From NCBI GenBank assembly GCA_038025085.1, contig CM076144.1:37234501-37298500 (forward strand): a DNA stretch of 64,000 nt, given 5' to 3'. The notes beneath the pieces are model-generated. The model was not told the origin of the DNA. It made no database searches and saw only the letters and a list, made by a program, of their open reading frames with translations. Made by a program: the position numbers and the translations under genes. This DNA comes from Tetragonia tetragonoides (Eukaryota; Streptophyta; Magnoliopsida; Caryophyllales; Aizoaceae). Shown piece after piece: positions 22,701 through 34,053 of this stretch (position 1 is its first letter; each line of letters begins with the position of its first letter).

Positions 22701-24015
22701 CACATTATGAGTACTCCCTACAAACACTACAATACAACACTGATTTTCAACTCTCAATTCCAATGCCCAAAAAGCCAAAAACCCAATAATTAAACCCAAC
22801 AACCCATGATCTCATTCTCACATAGTCCTAATTAACTTACCAATTATAGACTTAAATAATTAAACTCAACTCACCTCACTTTCATAGCAAAACCCAGATA
22901 CTAACACGGAAATTAAACAAGTAATAACCACATAATTAATAGTTAAAAGAGTAAATTAAGTTAAGTAACTGAGTTCAAACCTGGTGGAAACCGAGTTCTT
23001 TAGTGAGTGGAACACCGAGTTCAGCCATGCAAGCTTGCATCCGATCATCAGAACCATAAAGACCAGGATATCTCTGTATACACTTATCTTGCATTTTCTC
23101 TAAAGCAACAGCTAATGGATAACTAATTGCAAAACCACCACCACCATAAGCCATTGCATAAGAAAAATAAATATTTTGAAGATGACTTTCAGAGTTACTT
23201 CCAATGTAGTAATACTGATTGTGGTCATATTTTTGAAGCACTCTAATCAGGTTCTCTGTTACAAAGACAGTGTCATCATCACCCAAAACGAACCACCGGA
23301 CATCCTTAAGCCCTAACCGGAGGGTCTCGGACACGATTCTCGAGATCCGAATCGCTGACCGGTGACCCTGTTTGTTTGTGTAAGCAAACTTATCTGTGTC
23401 CCCGGAGATTCTGATGTCTGGGAGGTTGCTATCTTCTTCTTCATTGGTTTTTACTTTGCCATCCATCCAAACAATCCCTCGCATTACCGAGGGCTCGTAC
23501 CAAATCTTGATGTAGTTCTTTCTTTGTTCCCATAGCTTCGAGGATGCCCCAATGCCGAATACAACGTGGGTTATGTTCGTTGGTTCGGGCAATTGGGGCT
23601 TGCTTTCCTCATCTTCCTCAACAACAACAACCTTCTTCTGGACTTGCAATTGGTTGTTGTTGTTGAGCATCATTTCTCTCTCCAACTCTGACAACTTATC
23701 GGAGTTGGAGAGTTTGTTCTCCTCGTCCTTATCATTGGCGAATGTCAAGGAAGAGGGGAACTGAAGGCGGTGGAGCGGGTCAGAAAACAGGTCACCACGA
23801 CCCTTAACACCGCCTTCGCAAGCTGGTGGAGTTGAAACAAGCTTGAATGTATAAACAACATAAGTGACGGAGATTGATAAAATAAGCCAAAGCATAAGTT
23901 TTGGCAAAAGACCTCTAGTTTGAGAACCACCGACATTAATGGCGGGTCCTCCAGTTGTAGGGCTTCTCATCTGATCCCAAATCAGCTTCTCCGATTCTTT
24001 CTGCGACAATTTCAT
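19748..24015 (-). CDS. DUF604-family (fringe-like) beta-1,3-glycosyltransferase
   Basis: Three exons: 22981-24015, 20763-21305 and 19748-19846, with GT-AG introns of about 1.7 and 0.9 kb, giving 558 residues. The first ATG of the frame is at 24015 (MKLSQKESEKL). A membrane anchor lies at about residues 40-57 (LMLWLILSISVTYVVYTF), giving a type II Golgi-style topology with an acidic stem. The catalytic part shows VVFGIGASSKLWEQRKNYIK, RGIVWMDGKV, FVLGDDDTVF (DxD at about 246-248, metal/nucleotide-sugar binding) and AYGGGGFAISYPLA. Exon 1 ends ...LGFHQ and exon 2 starts YDVYGNLFGLLAAHP, a join typical of the family. Exon 3 ends SPRRNCCRVLKNKKGTMEID..., the usual DUF604 C-terminus. The donor and acceptor sugars of this group are largely undefined. 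The gene looks complete and functional. Confidence 0.9.
19850..20760 (-). other. Intron 2 of the DUF604 glycosyltransferase, no inserted feature recognised
   Basis: The intron runs from 20762 to 19847 on the minus strand. Only AT-rich sequence and oligo-T tracts were noted. Confidence 0.5.
22355..22440 (+). mobile_element. SINE 3' end fragment within intron 1 of the glycosyltransferase
   Basis: ACGTACATATGGACCTCC, AGACCCCGTTCTCGACTGG and GGGTTGTTGTTG follow the order of the Au-like SINE end at 42840-42905. It is diverged and lacks a 5' head. The rest of intron 1 (21306-22980) is AT-rich with a T-run at 21650-21667. Confidence 0.5.
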
Positions 24016-24640
24016 GCCGAGAATTCTCGATTTTCTTTTCTGGGTAAGCTCAATTTTTTTGTTAATTTTTTTTTTTCCTAACAATCGAATTGAAAGTCAA
24101 AAAAATTGCAGAAAAAATGGGTCAGTTTCAGCTAGAAAACCCCAGATCTCAGGTGGGTATTTGGGAAAAAGGACTAATTTGTTAAAAAAAAAAAGTTTCC
24201 TTTTTTTTTTTTTTTGGGTTTTCTGGGTGAGGAATTGAAAAGACAAATAAAGCAAACAGAGATGGTGGCGAAAAGAGAGAGAGAGAGAAAGGGGATGAAA
24301 GAGATTGGGGTTTGGGTTTGGGGTAGTGTATTACGTTTATTAGCAGAGAAAAGATGAGAAAGATAGATTAAAGAAGAAGATGAGAGCGTGCATTGCTGCC
24401 AGGTTGCGCACTCTCCAGATTATTGCAGGAGAGAGACTGAGAGAGAGAGAGACGAATCGTTTGGTTTCTTTGTTCTTCCCTTTCCTCAGTCTTGTGTGCT
24501 TTGGTTTGCCTCTCTTTATATTTTACCTTGTAGTTTTATGTGTCTGTTTAACAGGGGAGTTAGTATTTGCGTACAACTAATAGCTAGTACAAGTTCGCAT
24601 CAAAAAAAAAAAAAAAACTAGTACAAGTAAACAAGTTAAG
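24016..24640 (-). promoter_or_regulatory. 5' flank and UTR of the glycosyltransferase, GA/CT-rich
   Basis: The region upstream of the ATG at 24015 has GAGAGAGA tracts (24276-24290, 24430-24450) and T-runs. Such GA/CT tracts are common near plant transcription starts. No clear TATA box. The start site cannot be fixed from sequence. Confidence 0.35.
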
Positions 24641-24847
24641 ATAGATCTCGTCTTTAAATATGGACTCTTTTCCTTCTTTTGTTCCCCTCATCATCTCTAA
24701 CTTTTGTTTTGTTTTCTTTTTGCTTAAATCCCCTTTCTTATATCACCTAAAAGATCCACATTTCAATAATTTTTTTTACCATTCAAGATAGATATGAAAA
24801 ATCAATTAAAATTTCTCATATATAAGATAGTCTTAACTCTTACCATG

Positions 24848-25226
24848 AGATGGACCAGTAAAGATGTAAATGGATCGGATTCGATACGGATGACCCATCA
24901 TTCGCTCCAAATATCATACTTAAAGGGTCCATACAACAAAAATACAAAGCAAATAACTATTGTATGCTAATGTCATACAATAAAACCTTATAAATCATAC
25001 AAAATATAGATAGATTTTTTAAATTATATTAACTAAAAGGATGGTAAATGAGTTCGCGGAACCAGTTAGCGGATGAGAAAATTTCACCTGAATCGAACCC
25101 AGTCCGTCACCCGCTCCATCCCTCATCCGGAAAAAAAATCCATTTATTTGAGTTTTTATCCATATAGTCCGTTCGGGTGAATCGGGTATCCGCGGATGAT
25201 GAACCCATCTACATCCCTAGATGGAT
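24848..25226. mobile_element. hAT-type non-autonomous element, about 363 bp
   Basis: The element is 24856-25218. AAGATGTAAATGG at the left pairs with GGGATGTAGATGG (reverse complement) at the right. The flanks AGATGGAC and AGATGGAT form an 8-bp duplication with one mismatch, the hAT signature length. Sub-ends repeat CGGATGA and GTATCCGCGGATGA words. No coding sequence. Confidence 0.7.
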
Positions 25227-25500
25227 GTTACAGTTTGAACAAAAAGTGTTATTGGACTAACCAGTGTAAAAATAAAATTAGGAACATTATGAATAACAAG
25301 TGTTACTTTTAATGGTCTAATATTGAAACGGTTTTACACAATACCTTCCATCCAAAATTAGATAAGCTAAATTAGATTAGAGTTTCAATGCCAATATAAT
25401 AGAGTACATAAATGAAGAAAACAAGAATTGTAATAGTAGAAGAATTGCAATTGTAGAAGAATTGTTGTAATCACTCAATCACTTTAAAGCTAATACAACC

Positions 25501-25962
25501 AAACATTTCCCATACCCTGTTTGGCTAACTGTTTTGGAAGGACGCTTGGAATTATTGAATGATCTTTTTGCACCCCACAAAAAAATAAAAAGATGAAAAA
25601 TATCCCTATCCGTGGTAATTGTTTGTATATGCCCTTAGTTGGGGCATCTTCTATTCATTGATGTGATCATATTCTACTACCGGTGGTGAGCGATTGAAGG
25701 GAAGATAAATGATATTATTATTGCCGCCGGTGACTTGATGAGTAACCACATTGTGTTTCTTCCATTAATACTAAACATTTTCCATACCCTGTTTGGCTAA
25801 CTGTTTGTACATGTCCTTTAAGTCCTTAGTTGGGACCTCTTGGCTTCATTGACGTGGTCATAGTGTGCTGCCACCGACGGTAACTGTGGGGGAAGGACAT
25901 GGATGAGATGATTATATATCTATTGTAGTTAGTGACTTGGTTAGTTGGTGAGTAACCATGTG
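25501..25962 (+). repeat. 271-bp imperfect tandem duplication
   Basis: AAACATTTCCCATACCCTG at 25501 recurs at 25772. Both copies continue with GTTTGGCTAACTGTTT, CTTAGTTGGG, a CATTGATGTGATCATA / CATTGACGTGGTCATA word and end near GAGTAACCAC / GAGTAACCAT. The second copy is shorter. Confidence 0.75.
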
Positions 25963-26041
25963 CATATTATTTTGTTACACTATTTACTACTTAGTATAGG
26001 ATTATTTATTTCCGGTAGGGTGTGTCTTTTTCCACTTATTT

Positions 26042-26170
26042 AATTTTTTCTTTTTGCTTGTAAAAAAAGAGGGTGCAAGAATGACGATTGAGGCTTCAGA
26101 CACCCCCTGCTACATCATGTTTGGACTCTCATATTCTCCACATATGTGATCACTAGTTGAGAAACGTGCA
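26042..26170 (-). mobile_element. Fragment of the SINE seen complete at 58353-58633
   Basis: AAAAAGAGGGTGCAAG, CCCCCTGCTACATCATG and TTTGGACTCT match 58373-58430. Only the tail-proximal part is present; the tRNA-like head is absent. Confidence 0.55.
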
Positions 26171-28189
26171 TTTTTAGTTTTTTACTACATATTATTGTTC
26201 ATTCAATTCAATTTACTACATTGGAAAAGAGCACTAATATGGAGTTAAAAAGGGATTACAGTCCCTCTGAACGACCTCATGAACGTTGCCTTGGACTCCC
26301 ATAAAGAATTTAGTCGCGAGATGTGCGACGTAGTCGTCGACCTTTTATTGATGACTCTCAATGTTACCCTTATAAACCTGCTTTTTGTCACTGCAATATA
26401 TGCCTAGGGGAGCCACTAATATGGATTCAACCAAGTAATTTCTTTTTGTTTTTTTTCTTGATATATCGCTATAAAAAATAGTGAACTACTATAATTAGCC
26501 TTTAATGACAATGATTAGAGCATGGAATGATTTTAAACTTCTATGTGAATTAATCGTAGAGTTCCAATTAGAATACATTTGTTAAGTATGCAATGAAAAG
26601 AGTTGTGTTGTTTCTCCTTTTTTTTTTTTTTTTTTTGAGAGGGGAATAGGAAATTTTCATTCATAGAAAAGTCATACGGTATTTGCATCGAAAATAACCA
26701 TAGAATATACTAAATCAACAGTAACAATAACAAATATGCTAACAAAATCATTGACTAGAATACCCGAGCGCGACTCCCAACATGCATAGTAACCATGTGC
26801 TTCCTTTGATGCTTAATCTTTAACGGAAATGGAGATCTTCACTGCAAGTACCGTAACTGTTTGCTCACAAAAACGTTGTATGATACAATCGATCTTGTGC
26901 ATATCCGGTCCTCGAATTCATATTACTTGCTACTAAATCGCAGAATAGGCAAAGAGAGGATCCTACAAAGAGGAAAATTACTTGTTTCTTATTCTTTAAC
27001 AAAGTGTAGATCACTACTGATATTGGAAACCACGACTCATTTACTCGGATGGGTACGAAAGTTTGGAAACCACGACTCATTTACTCCTAAATATCACCTC
27101 TCCTTATGAAAGAGTATAACACAAGGCCTGTCAAATGGATCATGTGAGTTGGATTTAGTTCAATCACTTCAAAGTCGGGTCATTTACATGTTCGCTCATT
27201 TTCGATTGAGAAATTGTCGATCCTAACCTAAAGCTCACATGTTTTAGTCAAGTCACATGAACTGCCATTCAAGATTATTTCTTATTTGTTAATTATGAAC
27301 CAATAACGATGTTCAAATGGAGATAAAAAAAATCATGTTCAAATGGAAGCATTCAATAATGTTTCACATTATTTTTAACTTCTATGAACTAGAATATAAT
27401 AATTTACTTGTGCTTGTACATAACTATATATACATAAGTATTAAACATAGAATAAGATAAATTAATTAGTAATATGTCAGTCAGAGGCGACTATAAGTCA
27501 TTTCAAGTAGTCACAAGGACAACCATTACGGGAAATAATGTAAACATTGTATCAAAAATTTGAAAGGTATCCACTTGTCCAAGAAATGCACCTTTAAAGT
27601 ATCTAGTGTATGTGCGCATATAACACTCTGTAATACAAAATAAAGTATTCATGAGCCGTAAAACAAAGAGAAATAAAAGGAAAAAGATGGCATTTTAGGC
27701 CCAAGTCAATTTATAAAAAGTTGTTAACCGCATAGAATCATCTAAGATATGCCAAATTTCAATAAGTCTTGTACAAGATCATCCAGCAGTAAAATCTGGT
27801 GAGTTTTATCAAGAATATGGGTGATAGTGATTTCTGGCTTATAAGCCACCGTTGATTTTCATAAAAGACAACTCTGTTCTCCACCTTGGAACGACCTTAT
27901 ACAATTTTTTGTGAAATTTTTATTCATGATATAAAGTGTTGTTTAAATTTTCGAGTCTACCATTAGAATCGAAAATTTGACCCAAGAATTACCGGAGCAA
28001 ATGAGTTCGGCTCAAATCGGGTTTATGTGTCTAGAGTATAAAAAAAACATGTCAGGTAATTTCGAGTCAACTCAGATTTTGATAGGTCTTAAGTAGCTGT
28101 AATTTGGTAAAATGTCGGCGGTCCGTGGCTCGGTGGCTCCTCGCTGTAACTTGCCAAGCATCCGAAGCTGAAGAGCCTTAAAGCAACCC
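26171..28189. other. Intergenic DNA before the PPR gene
   Basis: AT-rich sequence. The only structure seen is a 35-bp duplication of GAAACCACGACTCATTTACT at 27028-27087. No supported gene. Confidence 0.45.
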
Positions 28190-28219
28190 TTAACCCTTAA
28201 ACCTTAAACCTTAAACCCT
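28190..28219 (+). promoter_or_regulatory. Telo-box-like repeats upstream of the PPR gene
   Basis: A run of ACCCTTAA and AACCTTAA words (about four units) ends 41 bases before the start codon. Telo-box motifs (AAACCCTA) near transcription starts are known in plant genes of the translation machinery; the match here is imperfect. Confidence 0.4.
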
Positions 28220-28260
28220 GTCAAAACCCCAACAAGTTCACAAGTAAACCATAATAATGC

Positions 28261-30705
28261 ATGAAGAATTTCTTCTCCATTTCCCCATATTTTCATTCTC
28301 TCTCATCCATAAGAAATCTCATAACCCAAAACCTCCACCATCAAGCTCTAAAATCCTCTCTTTCTCTCTCCTCCCCTTTCCTCACCGACCAAACATACGC
28401 CCATTTCATAAAATCCGGCCATGTCCTTGACACCTATCTTGCAACCTCTCTCATTACTCATTTCTCCAAATTTGGGTACTTTTCTCGCTCTCTTGGATTT
28501 CTTTATGATACCCATGATCCGGATATTGTTGCTTTCAATGCTTTGCTATCTGGGTATGGCAAATTTCATCAAAATTCAGCTGCTTTTGAATTGTATAATA
28601 AGTTGGCATTGTATGGGGTTAGGCCAGATAGGTATACTTTGAATTCTCTGATTAAATCATGTGATGATTTGGAGAAAGTGATGGTTGCCCATGTGATTTG
28701 TATCAAGTTTGGGTTTAATTTAAGTGGGTTTGTGGTTAGTGGGCTTATTCATAAGTATGGGAAATGTGGGTGTGTTGAGTTAGCTGAGAAGTGTTTTGAG
28801 GAGTGTTTGGATTTGGATAGTGTTGTTTGGACTGCTATGATTAATGGGTTTGTTTGGAATGGTGAGTTTGAGAAGGGTAAAAAGGTGTTTGTGGGAATGA
28901 GAGGTTTGGGGTTAGAATTGAATGAGTTTAGTATGACTGCTGTTGTTGGGGCATTGACGGAGGTTAGAGAAGGAGAGCAAATTCATGGGTTTGGTGTTAA
29001 AATTGGGTTGTTATTTGGGGATTCAATTCATTTGAGTAACGTGGTGATGAATATGTATGCCAGGTGTGGGAGTATGTTTGATGCCCGGAAGGTGTTCGAT
29101 GAAATTCCTGAACCAGATGTTGTTTCTTGGACTGCTCGGATTGGGGCGGCTAGTGATGGCGGTGAAGCTGTAGAGTGTTTTAGATTTATGCACTTGAATA
29201 ATGTGGAAACAAATGAACTTACCGTTATAAATTTACTGTCAGCAATTGGGGACCCTAAGTTGTTGATACCTGGCAGACAAGTTCATTCATTTTGTCACAA
29301 GGCTGGATATTTGACAGTTACATCTATTGGTAATGCTCTTATTTCCATGTATGGGAAGTCCCATGAAATGGATGATGCTAAGCTTGTTTTTGATGAAATG
29401 GCTTCTCATGATTCGATATCTTGGAATTCTTTGATTGGAGGATACTCTGAAAATGGATTAGTGAGTTCAGTACTTAGCGCATTCTCTCAAATGCGTGATT
29501 TTAGTGTTCGACCTGATCAGTATACCTTAGCTAGTGTTCTTGGAGCAGCCTTGGATCCTAGTCTGTCTGTTATCGTGATGCAAATCCACTCGCTTATTAT
29601 TAAGATTGGATTAACTTCAGATGGTTCAATGCAATCTTGTTTGATTTCTTCGTATGGTAAATGTGATCTCTTGGACTATGCAAAGAAGCTTTTATTTACG
29701 ATGAAAGAAATTAGTGCTGGACATATCCAAGTGATGGCTGCTGCTGCCATTGCTGCAGGTTGCCCTACTGATGCTCTGGAATGCTGCAAATCTGCAGTGA
29801 GCTTGTGGTCTGAATTGGATGGTGTTACTTATAGTATAGTTTTCAAAGCATGTAATATTTTGACAAATCTTGGACAAGGAAGGGCTTTCCATGGGTTGGC
29901 TCTGCAATCTGGACTTGACGGTGATAGGTTTGTCGAGACCGCCATTGTGGATTTTTATTGCAAATGTGGAAGCACTGCTGATGCAAACAAGATGTTTATG
30001 GGTATCTCTAGCCATAATTTGGCTGCGTGGAATGCGATGATTATGGGATATGCTCAACATGGTTGCTATCATGAAATCCTTGACCTGTTTGAGAAAATGA
30101 CTGAACTCGGTATTAAGCCTGATGAGATAACATATCTTGGAATTCTTCAATCATGTTGTCATGTTGGGCTCGTGAATGAAGCTAATCTTCATTTAAATTC
30201 AATGTTTGAGCTTCATGGAGTGGTTCCATGTCTAGAGCACTATGCTTCAATGATTGACTTGCTAGGGCGATTTGGCCTTGTGAAAGAAGCTAAGCTGATC
30301 ATTGATCAAATGCCTGTTAGCCCCGATGCTCAAGTGTGGCAGAGTCTTCTGTCAGCCTGCAACAATTCTGGTGATCTGGAACTTGGAGAAGTTGCGGCAA
30401 GGGAACTGCTTAAGTTGCAGCCTCAAAATGACTCTGCTTACATTCTTCTGTCAAATATTTACGCTAAAGCAGGCAATTGGGATGCTGTAAGAAGACTGAG
30501 AACGGAAATGAAAAAGAAATTCATATACAAGGAACCAGGATCTAGTTGGACTGAAATTGGAGGATCAGTCTGTCACTTCCTGGCTGAAGACACTTCTCAT
30601 CCTCAAAAAGAAAAGATATATTATTGTTTACAAAGTTTGGCTCAGCAAATACTACCTCTATCAAAAGCAGAAGAAGATTCTTTTGCTTCTGTGGATGGGT
30701 TGTGA
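28261..30705 (+). CDS. PLS-class pentatricopeptide repeat protein, E/E+ subgroup
   Basis: One uninterrupted exon of 814 residues, as usual for this family, starts at ATG 28261. The N-terminus (MKNFFSISPYFHS...) is rich in Ser, Leu, Arg and His and poor in acidic residues, which fits an organellar targeting peptide. PPR repeats follow to about residue 660, for example FNALLSGYGKFHQNSAAFEL, VVMNMYARCGSMFDARKVFD, GNALISMYGKSHEMDDAKLV and AWNAMIMGYAQHGCYHEILD. The end has E-motif features (HYASMIDLLGRFGLVKEAK, VWQSLLSACNNSGDLELGE, AYILLSNIYAKAGNWDAVRR) and an E+-like stretch (EPGSSWTEIGGSVCHFLAED), but stops without a DYW deaminase domain. Known proteins of this type bind organellar RNA and recruit C-to-U editing factors in trans. 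The RNA target cannot be read by eye. The ortholog is not identified. Confidence 0.93.
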   Translation: MKNFFSISPYFHSLSSIRNLITQNLHHQALKSSLSLSSPFLTDQTYAHFIKSGHVLDTYLATSLITHFSKFGYFSRSLGFLYDTHDPDIVAFNALLSGYGKFHQNSAAFELYNKLALYGVRPDRYTLNSLIKSCDDLEKVMVAHVICIKFGFNLSGFVVSGLIHKYGKCGCVELAEKCFEECLDLDSVVWTAMINGFVWNGEFEKGKKVFVGMRGLGLELNEFSMTAVVGALTEVREGEQIHGFGVKIGLLFGDSIHLSNVVMNMYARCGSMFDARKVFDEIPEPDVVSWTARIGAASDGGEAVECFRFMHLNNVETNELTVINLLSAIGDPKLLIPGRQVHSFCHKAGYLTVTSIGNALISMYGKSHEMDDAKLVFDEMASHDSISWNSLIGGYSENGLVSSVLSAFSQMRDFSVRPDQYTLASVLGAALDPSLSVIVMQIHSLIIKIGLTSDGSMQSCLISSYGKCDLLDYAKKLLFTMKEISAGHIQVMAAAAIAAGCPTDALECCKSAVSLWSELDGVTYSIVFKACNILTNLGQGRAFHGLALQSGLDGDRFVETAIVDFYCKCGSTADANKMFMGISSHNLAAWNAMIMGYAQHGCYHEILDLFEKMTELGIKPDEITYLGILQSCCHVGLVNEANLHLNSMFELHGVVPCLEHYASMIDLLGRFGLVKEAKLIIDQMPVSPDAQVWQSLLSACNNSGDLELGEVAARELLKLQPQNDSAYILLSNIYAKAGNWDAVRRLRTEMKKKFIYKEPGSSWTEIGGSVCHFLAEDTSHPQKEKIYYCLQSLAQQILPLSKAEEDSFASVDGL

Positions 30706-31690
30706 TATGTGTCAATTGTATACTGTATATAGTGACAATCTACAATGTCAACAAAATGCCATTGGGGATGTTAATTCATTGGATGGATTTAGTGCTGTCA
30801 AAACATTTGATAGTTGGAGATAAATTTCATAGCAGAATAAGTTATAAGAGGTTGGTGAGTTACAAGTGGATTCTGCATAGAATGGTGCTTCTCCCTCCCG
30901 TCTCGTCCCCATTCACAGTTCTCTCTTTTGGATGGGCCATAGCAGGATTTTATTATGATGGGTGAAGTTTCAAGTTGTTCTTGATCATCTGGAGTGAGAA
31001 CAAAGCTAGATGAATTCTGCTATTTGAGACTGGGAGATATACAAAATCGATTTCTACTTTGTAAGTACTTCAGTTAGGTAATTCGTTGTACAAACTATGA
31101 AGAATGCTACGACTCACCAAGTAAAGAGCAATACCCATTTGTATTCTTTGTTTAGCAACTTGTCCTTCAGACATCACAAATATGCCAGTTTGCTACCCAG
31201 TGGGTATTTTTGTCCTGGAAATACGTTGAAGCAAGTACTTACTGCATACTTAATCTCTTGTCTAAAGATTAAAAAAAGGTCTAAAATTGCACTCTTTTGT
31301 TTTTTTTTTCCTTCCCTCAGTTATCAGTAGTTTGTACATTGGTGTGCCCTTTCTTTTCAAAGTTTATTAGTTTGGTTTATTCCATTTGGTTTCTCTAGTA
31401 ACCTCAAAACCAACTTCTGTCGAATATCAAAAGGAGACTTTTTGGGGAAAATACAAGTTAGAAAATCTTTATGCTCCATGAGAATTGTTCATCAACTAAC
31501 AGAGCTGCATGAATGAGTTAATAGTAACATGGTCACCTATTTTTCTCATTTCTTTATTTCTCTCTCGACACTATACTGATTTTTGTTATGAATGTGAAGT
31601 AGCTTAGGAGAGATGTAAATAATGGACAAGGAAAGTTTTTGCTTGTATGTTGCCCATTATTCCTTTTGTTTGCAGAGGATGCTGCTTTCA
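30706..31690. other. 3' flank of the PPR gene, no separate gene recognised
   Basis: Probably includes the PPR 3' UTR. Short frames at 30557-31330 have no domain and no conservation within the window. Confidence 0.4.
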
Positions 31691-33870
31691 GTAGTTGACT
31701 GATCTTGGCGCGGATGATGAAATGCTTTAGGGAATTCTACTGTATCCTTTTTTCCTCGTTCTTCTTGCCTTCTGCAAACAGTTGATGGCTATATTTGGTT
31801 TGCCTTAGGAGCTTATATTAAACATCAATGGTTTGATACAAGAATAATGCATGTGGCTGGTTGATATGAAGAGGACATTAATGCAGAAATAAAGAAGCTG
31901 TTCTGGTTGGTGTTGAGGAGCAGGCCAAGTAATTAACTGGTCCTGCAACTTCATGTTGTTGAAATGATCTATTTACATCATTGGTTCTGAAGCATCAGTA
32001 CATTCATGTGGATGAGACTTTCGATTGTACAAAGAAGCTTCTCGTGGATCCTGCTGTTTGCTGTTATATTTGCCCATGGACAAGCAGATTATACTTATAC
32101 AAGAAACACATGTTAAGGTAACCTCTTGCGTTCTATATCTTTGTTCATCAGTCTGACTAATAAAGTTTTACTAATCTTTGAGCAGTGTTTTTATTTTTTA
32201 TTTTATCTAATTTTAAAATTTGTGTCCTAGGCCTTTTCTGGTCATCAAACTATAATTGGCAGCAGCTGAGTTGTGGAAGCTGTTTGGAGGAAAAAATGAA
32301 ATTTCGGAAGAGAAAGCACGTTAGTTTTTGTTAGATAACATGGGTGTCCAAGTTTAGCTTGACTAATCCCATGGGCCCTGAAGTTAACGACTAGGAAAAT
32401 CTCCTGGTGGCTCTAAGGGGACTCGAACCTGGGACCTCTGGAATACTTCTCAAAGGTCTTACCAGCTGAGCTACCCCCTCAGGGTAAGAGAAAGCACGGT
32501 GCACAGTAGTGACTTAGAGGGAGACATGTAGGAGAGCTTTGAAGGGTAAAAGGGAGCAAATATAGAAAATTGTTTTGATGTGATTCTTGTGGAGAGAGCA
32601 CTCAATAAATATAGAATACATCATAACTTAAAAAAGTGCAATTTGTAAATTTTGACATTGGCGATTGGCTATTTTGGTTCAGGCGGGATAATTGGTTAAT
32701 ACAATGGAATTTTAATAAACGCATTTGATGTTTGCCCCATTTCTCTTTTTAGGCTAAAACCAGATGTTGGATATGAAATAACTGATGCAGTTTAACTGCT
32801 TACAGGACCGTGTTCAGCATACAGTTTGGCAAATTAAGCAAACTTTTTAAATGATGTAGGCATTTCTGTGTACACACTATGTACACAGTACAGCTACACT
32901 ATAATGGTAGTGTTGCGTTACAGACTTTCTAGCATGCAAAGGCAACTTTGCTCCCCTGTTTCACCCAACAGAATTTGCGCCTTTGCTTACCAAATTCACT
33001 TCAAGAGATATCGCCTATCACTTCAAGTGCGGGCATTTTATAGGATTTAAATTTTAAATTGAACTCCATACATCTGGTTTGGTAGTCAACTATACTATAC
33101 CAATTCTTGTCGAACATATCGAAGATGTTTTGGCATCTTTTGCTGCTATGATGGGTTCTATTTCTTTCTGCATATAACTTGCGGCGTATTACAATTTGAA
33201 TTCTGCTTTATTCTTTTATTAATTGTCAGCGGCAGGCAGCAAATAGTTTGTACATAGCGCTGCCCCTTATGGAAATATCCTCAGCTTGGTCTTTGATGTC
33301 CTTGGCTTGGTTATGCTATTAACATCCATCTGAATTGTGTATATTGGTGTATGATTCAGATCAAAGTGAGGGACATGAGGAGATGGAAGAAGCATAAATT
33401 TGTGCAATACCAAATCTTTATTGGTACATAAGCGGATGCTGTGTTGAGGAGTTAACTTTAGCTACATGGTTAGAAACTGCACTACTTGAATAAATAACTT
33501 GTGATTCCTAATATCTTACACGCTTTGTCATCTTGTACTGGTTGTCATTGTCAACGTGAGGAGGCCTAGGGAAACACTTGGAAGGATGGAATGGAAAGCT
33601 TTTGGTGGATTTCTACTTCCATTGGTCTTACATCAATGATCAATGGCAGTTATTGCTGAAGTGTCACTGGTCCTGCTGCTCATGATAGAAGATTTCAGGT
33701 TTTTGAGTTTCTATGTTTTTCCTTTTCGCCTTTCTTGCCTTCTAGTGAGAAAAGTTTGTTGTCTTTGCTTGGCCTTTGGGGCTTTTAAGAATAGCCATGG
33801 CCCCATCGCTCATGCCATAGCAGTGATCTGGGTAATTGATGTCGGGAGGACTGGAGGTAAAAAAACAGAA
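31690..33870 (+). repeat. Unit A of the segmental tandem array (degenerate)
   Basis: Two islands match later units. AAGAAGCTTCTCGTGGATCCTGCTGTTTG near 32030 corresponds to 35435, 38328 and 42965. AGGATGGAATGGAAAGCTTTTGGTG at 33583 leads a copy of the small hydrophobic frame found at 34990 and 37847, here ended by TGA after 17 codons. No pepsin-fold gene copy was found in this unit. Confidence 0.55.
32308..32498 (-). mobile_element. tRNA-derived SINE (family 2), minus copy
   Basis: The body is 32321-32485, between copies of AAGAGAAAGCACG (32308-32320, 32486-32498). Read on the minus strand it starts TACCCTGAGGGGGTAGCTCA. It has an A box (TAGCTCAGCTGG) and B box (GGTTCGAGTCC) and ends in an AACAAAAAC tail. 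It is the same family as 33874-34042. Confidence 0.9.
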
Positions 33871-34053
33871 ACAACCCTGAGGGGGTAGCTCAGTTGGTAA
33901 GACCTCTGAGATCTGTTCCAGAGATCCCAGGTTGGAATCCCTCAGGGCCATTGGAGGTTTTCCTGGTCGTTAACTTTAGGGCCCATTGAATTAGTCAGGC
34001 AGATTAAAGCTTGGATACCCGTGTTATCTATAAAAAGGAAACAAACAGAAACA
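33863..34053 (+). mobile_element. tRNA-derived SINE (family 2), plus copy
   Basis: The body is 33874-34042, between copies of AAACAGAAACA (33863-33873, 34043-34053). It begins ACCCTGAGGGGGTAGCTCAG. The B box is GGTTGGAATCC, altered from the other copy's GGTTCGAGTCC. The 3' half (GTCGTTAACTTTAGGGCCCA...GTGTTATCTA) matches the copy at 32321-32485 in inverse orientation. Confidence 0.9.

Noticed and set aside
29692..30150. 152-residue frame opposite the PPR gene
   Set aside because: It lies fully within a strong single-exon gene and has no domain.
32440..33960. tRNA genes suggested by A- and B-box matches near 32400-32480 and 33885-33950
   Set aside because: Both lie at the heads of SINE bodies with target duplications and tails, and no full cloverleaf with CCA-side pairing was seen.
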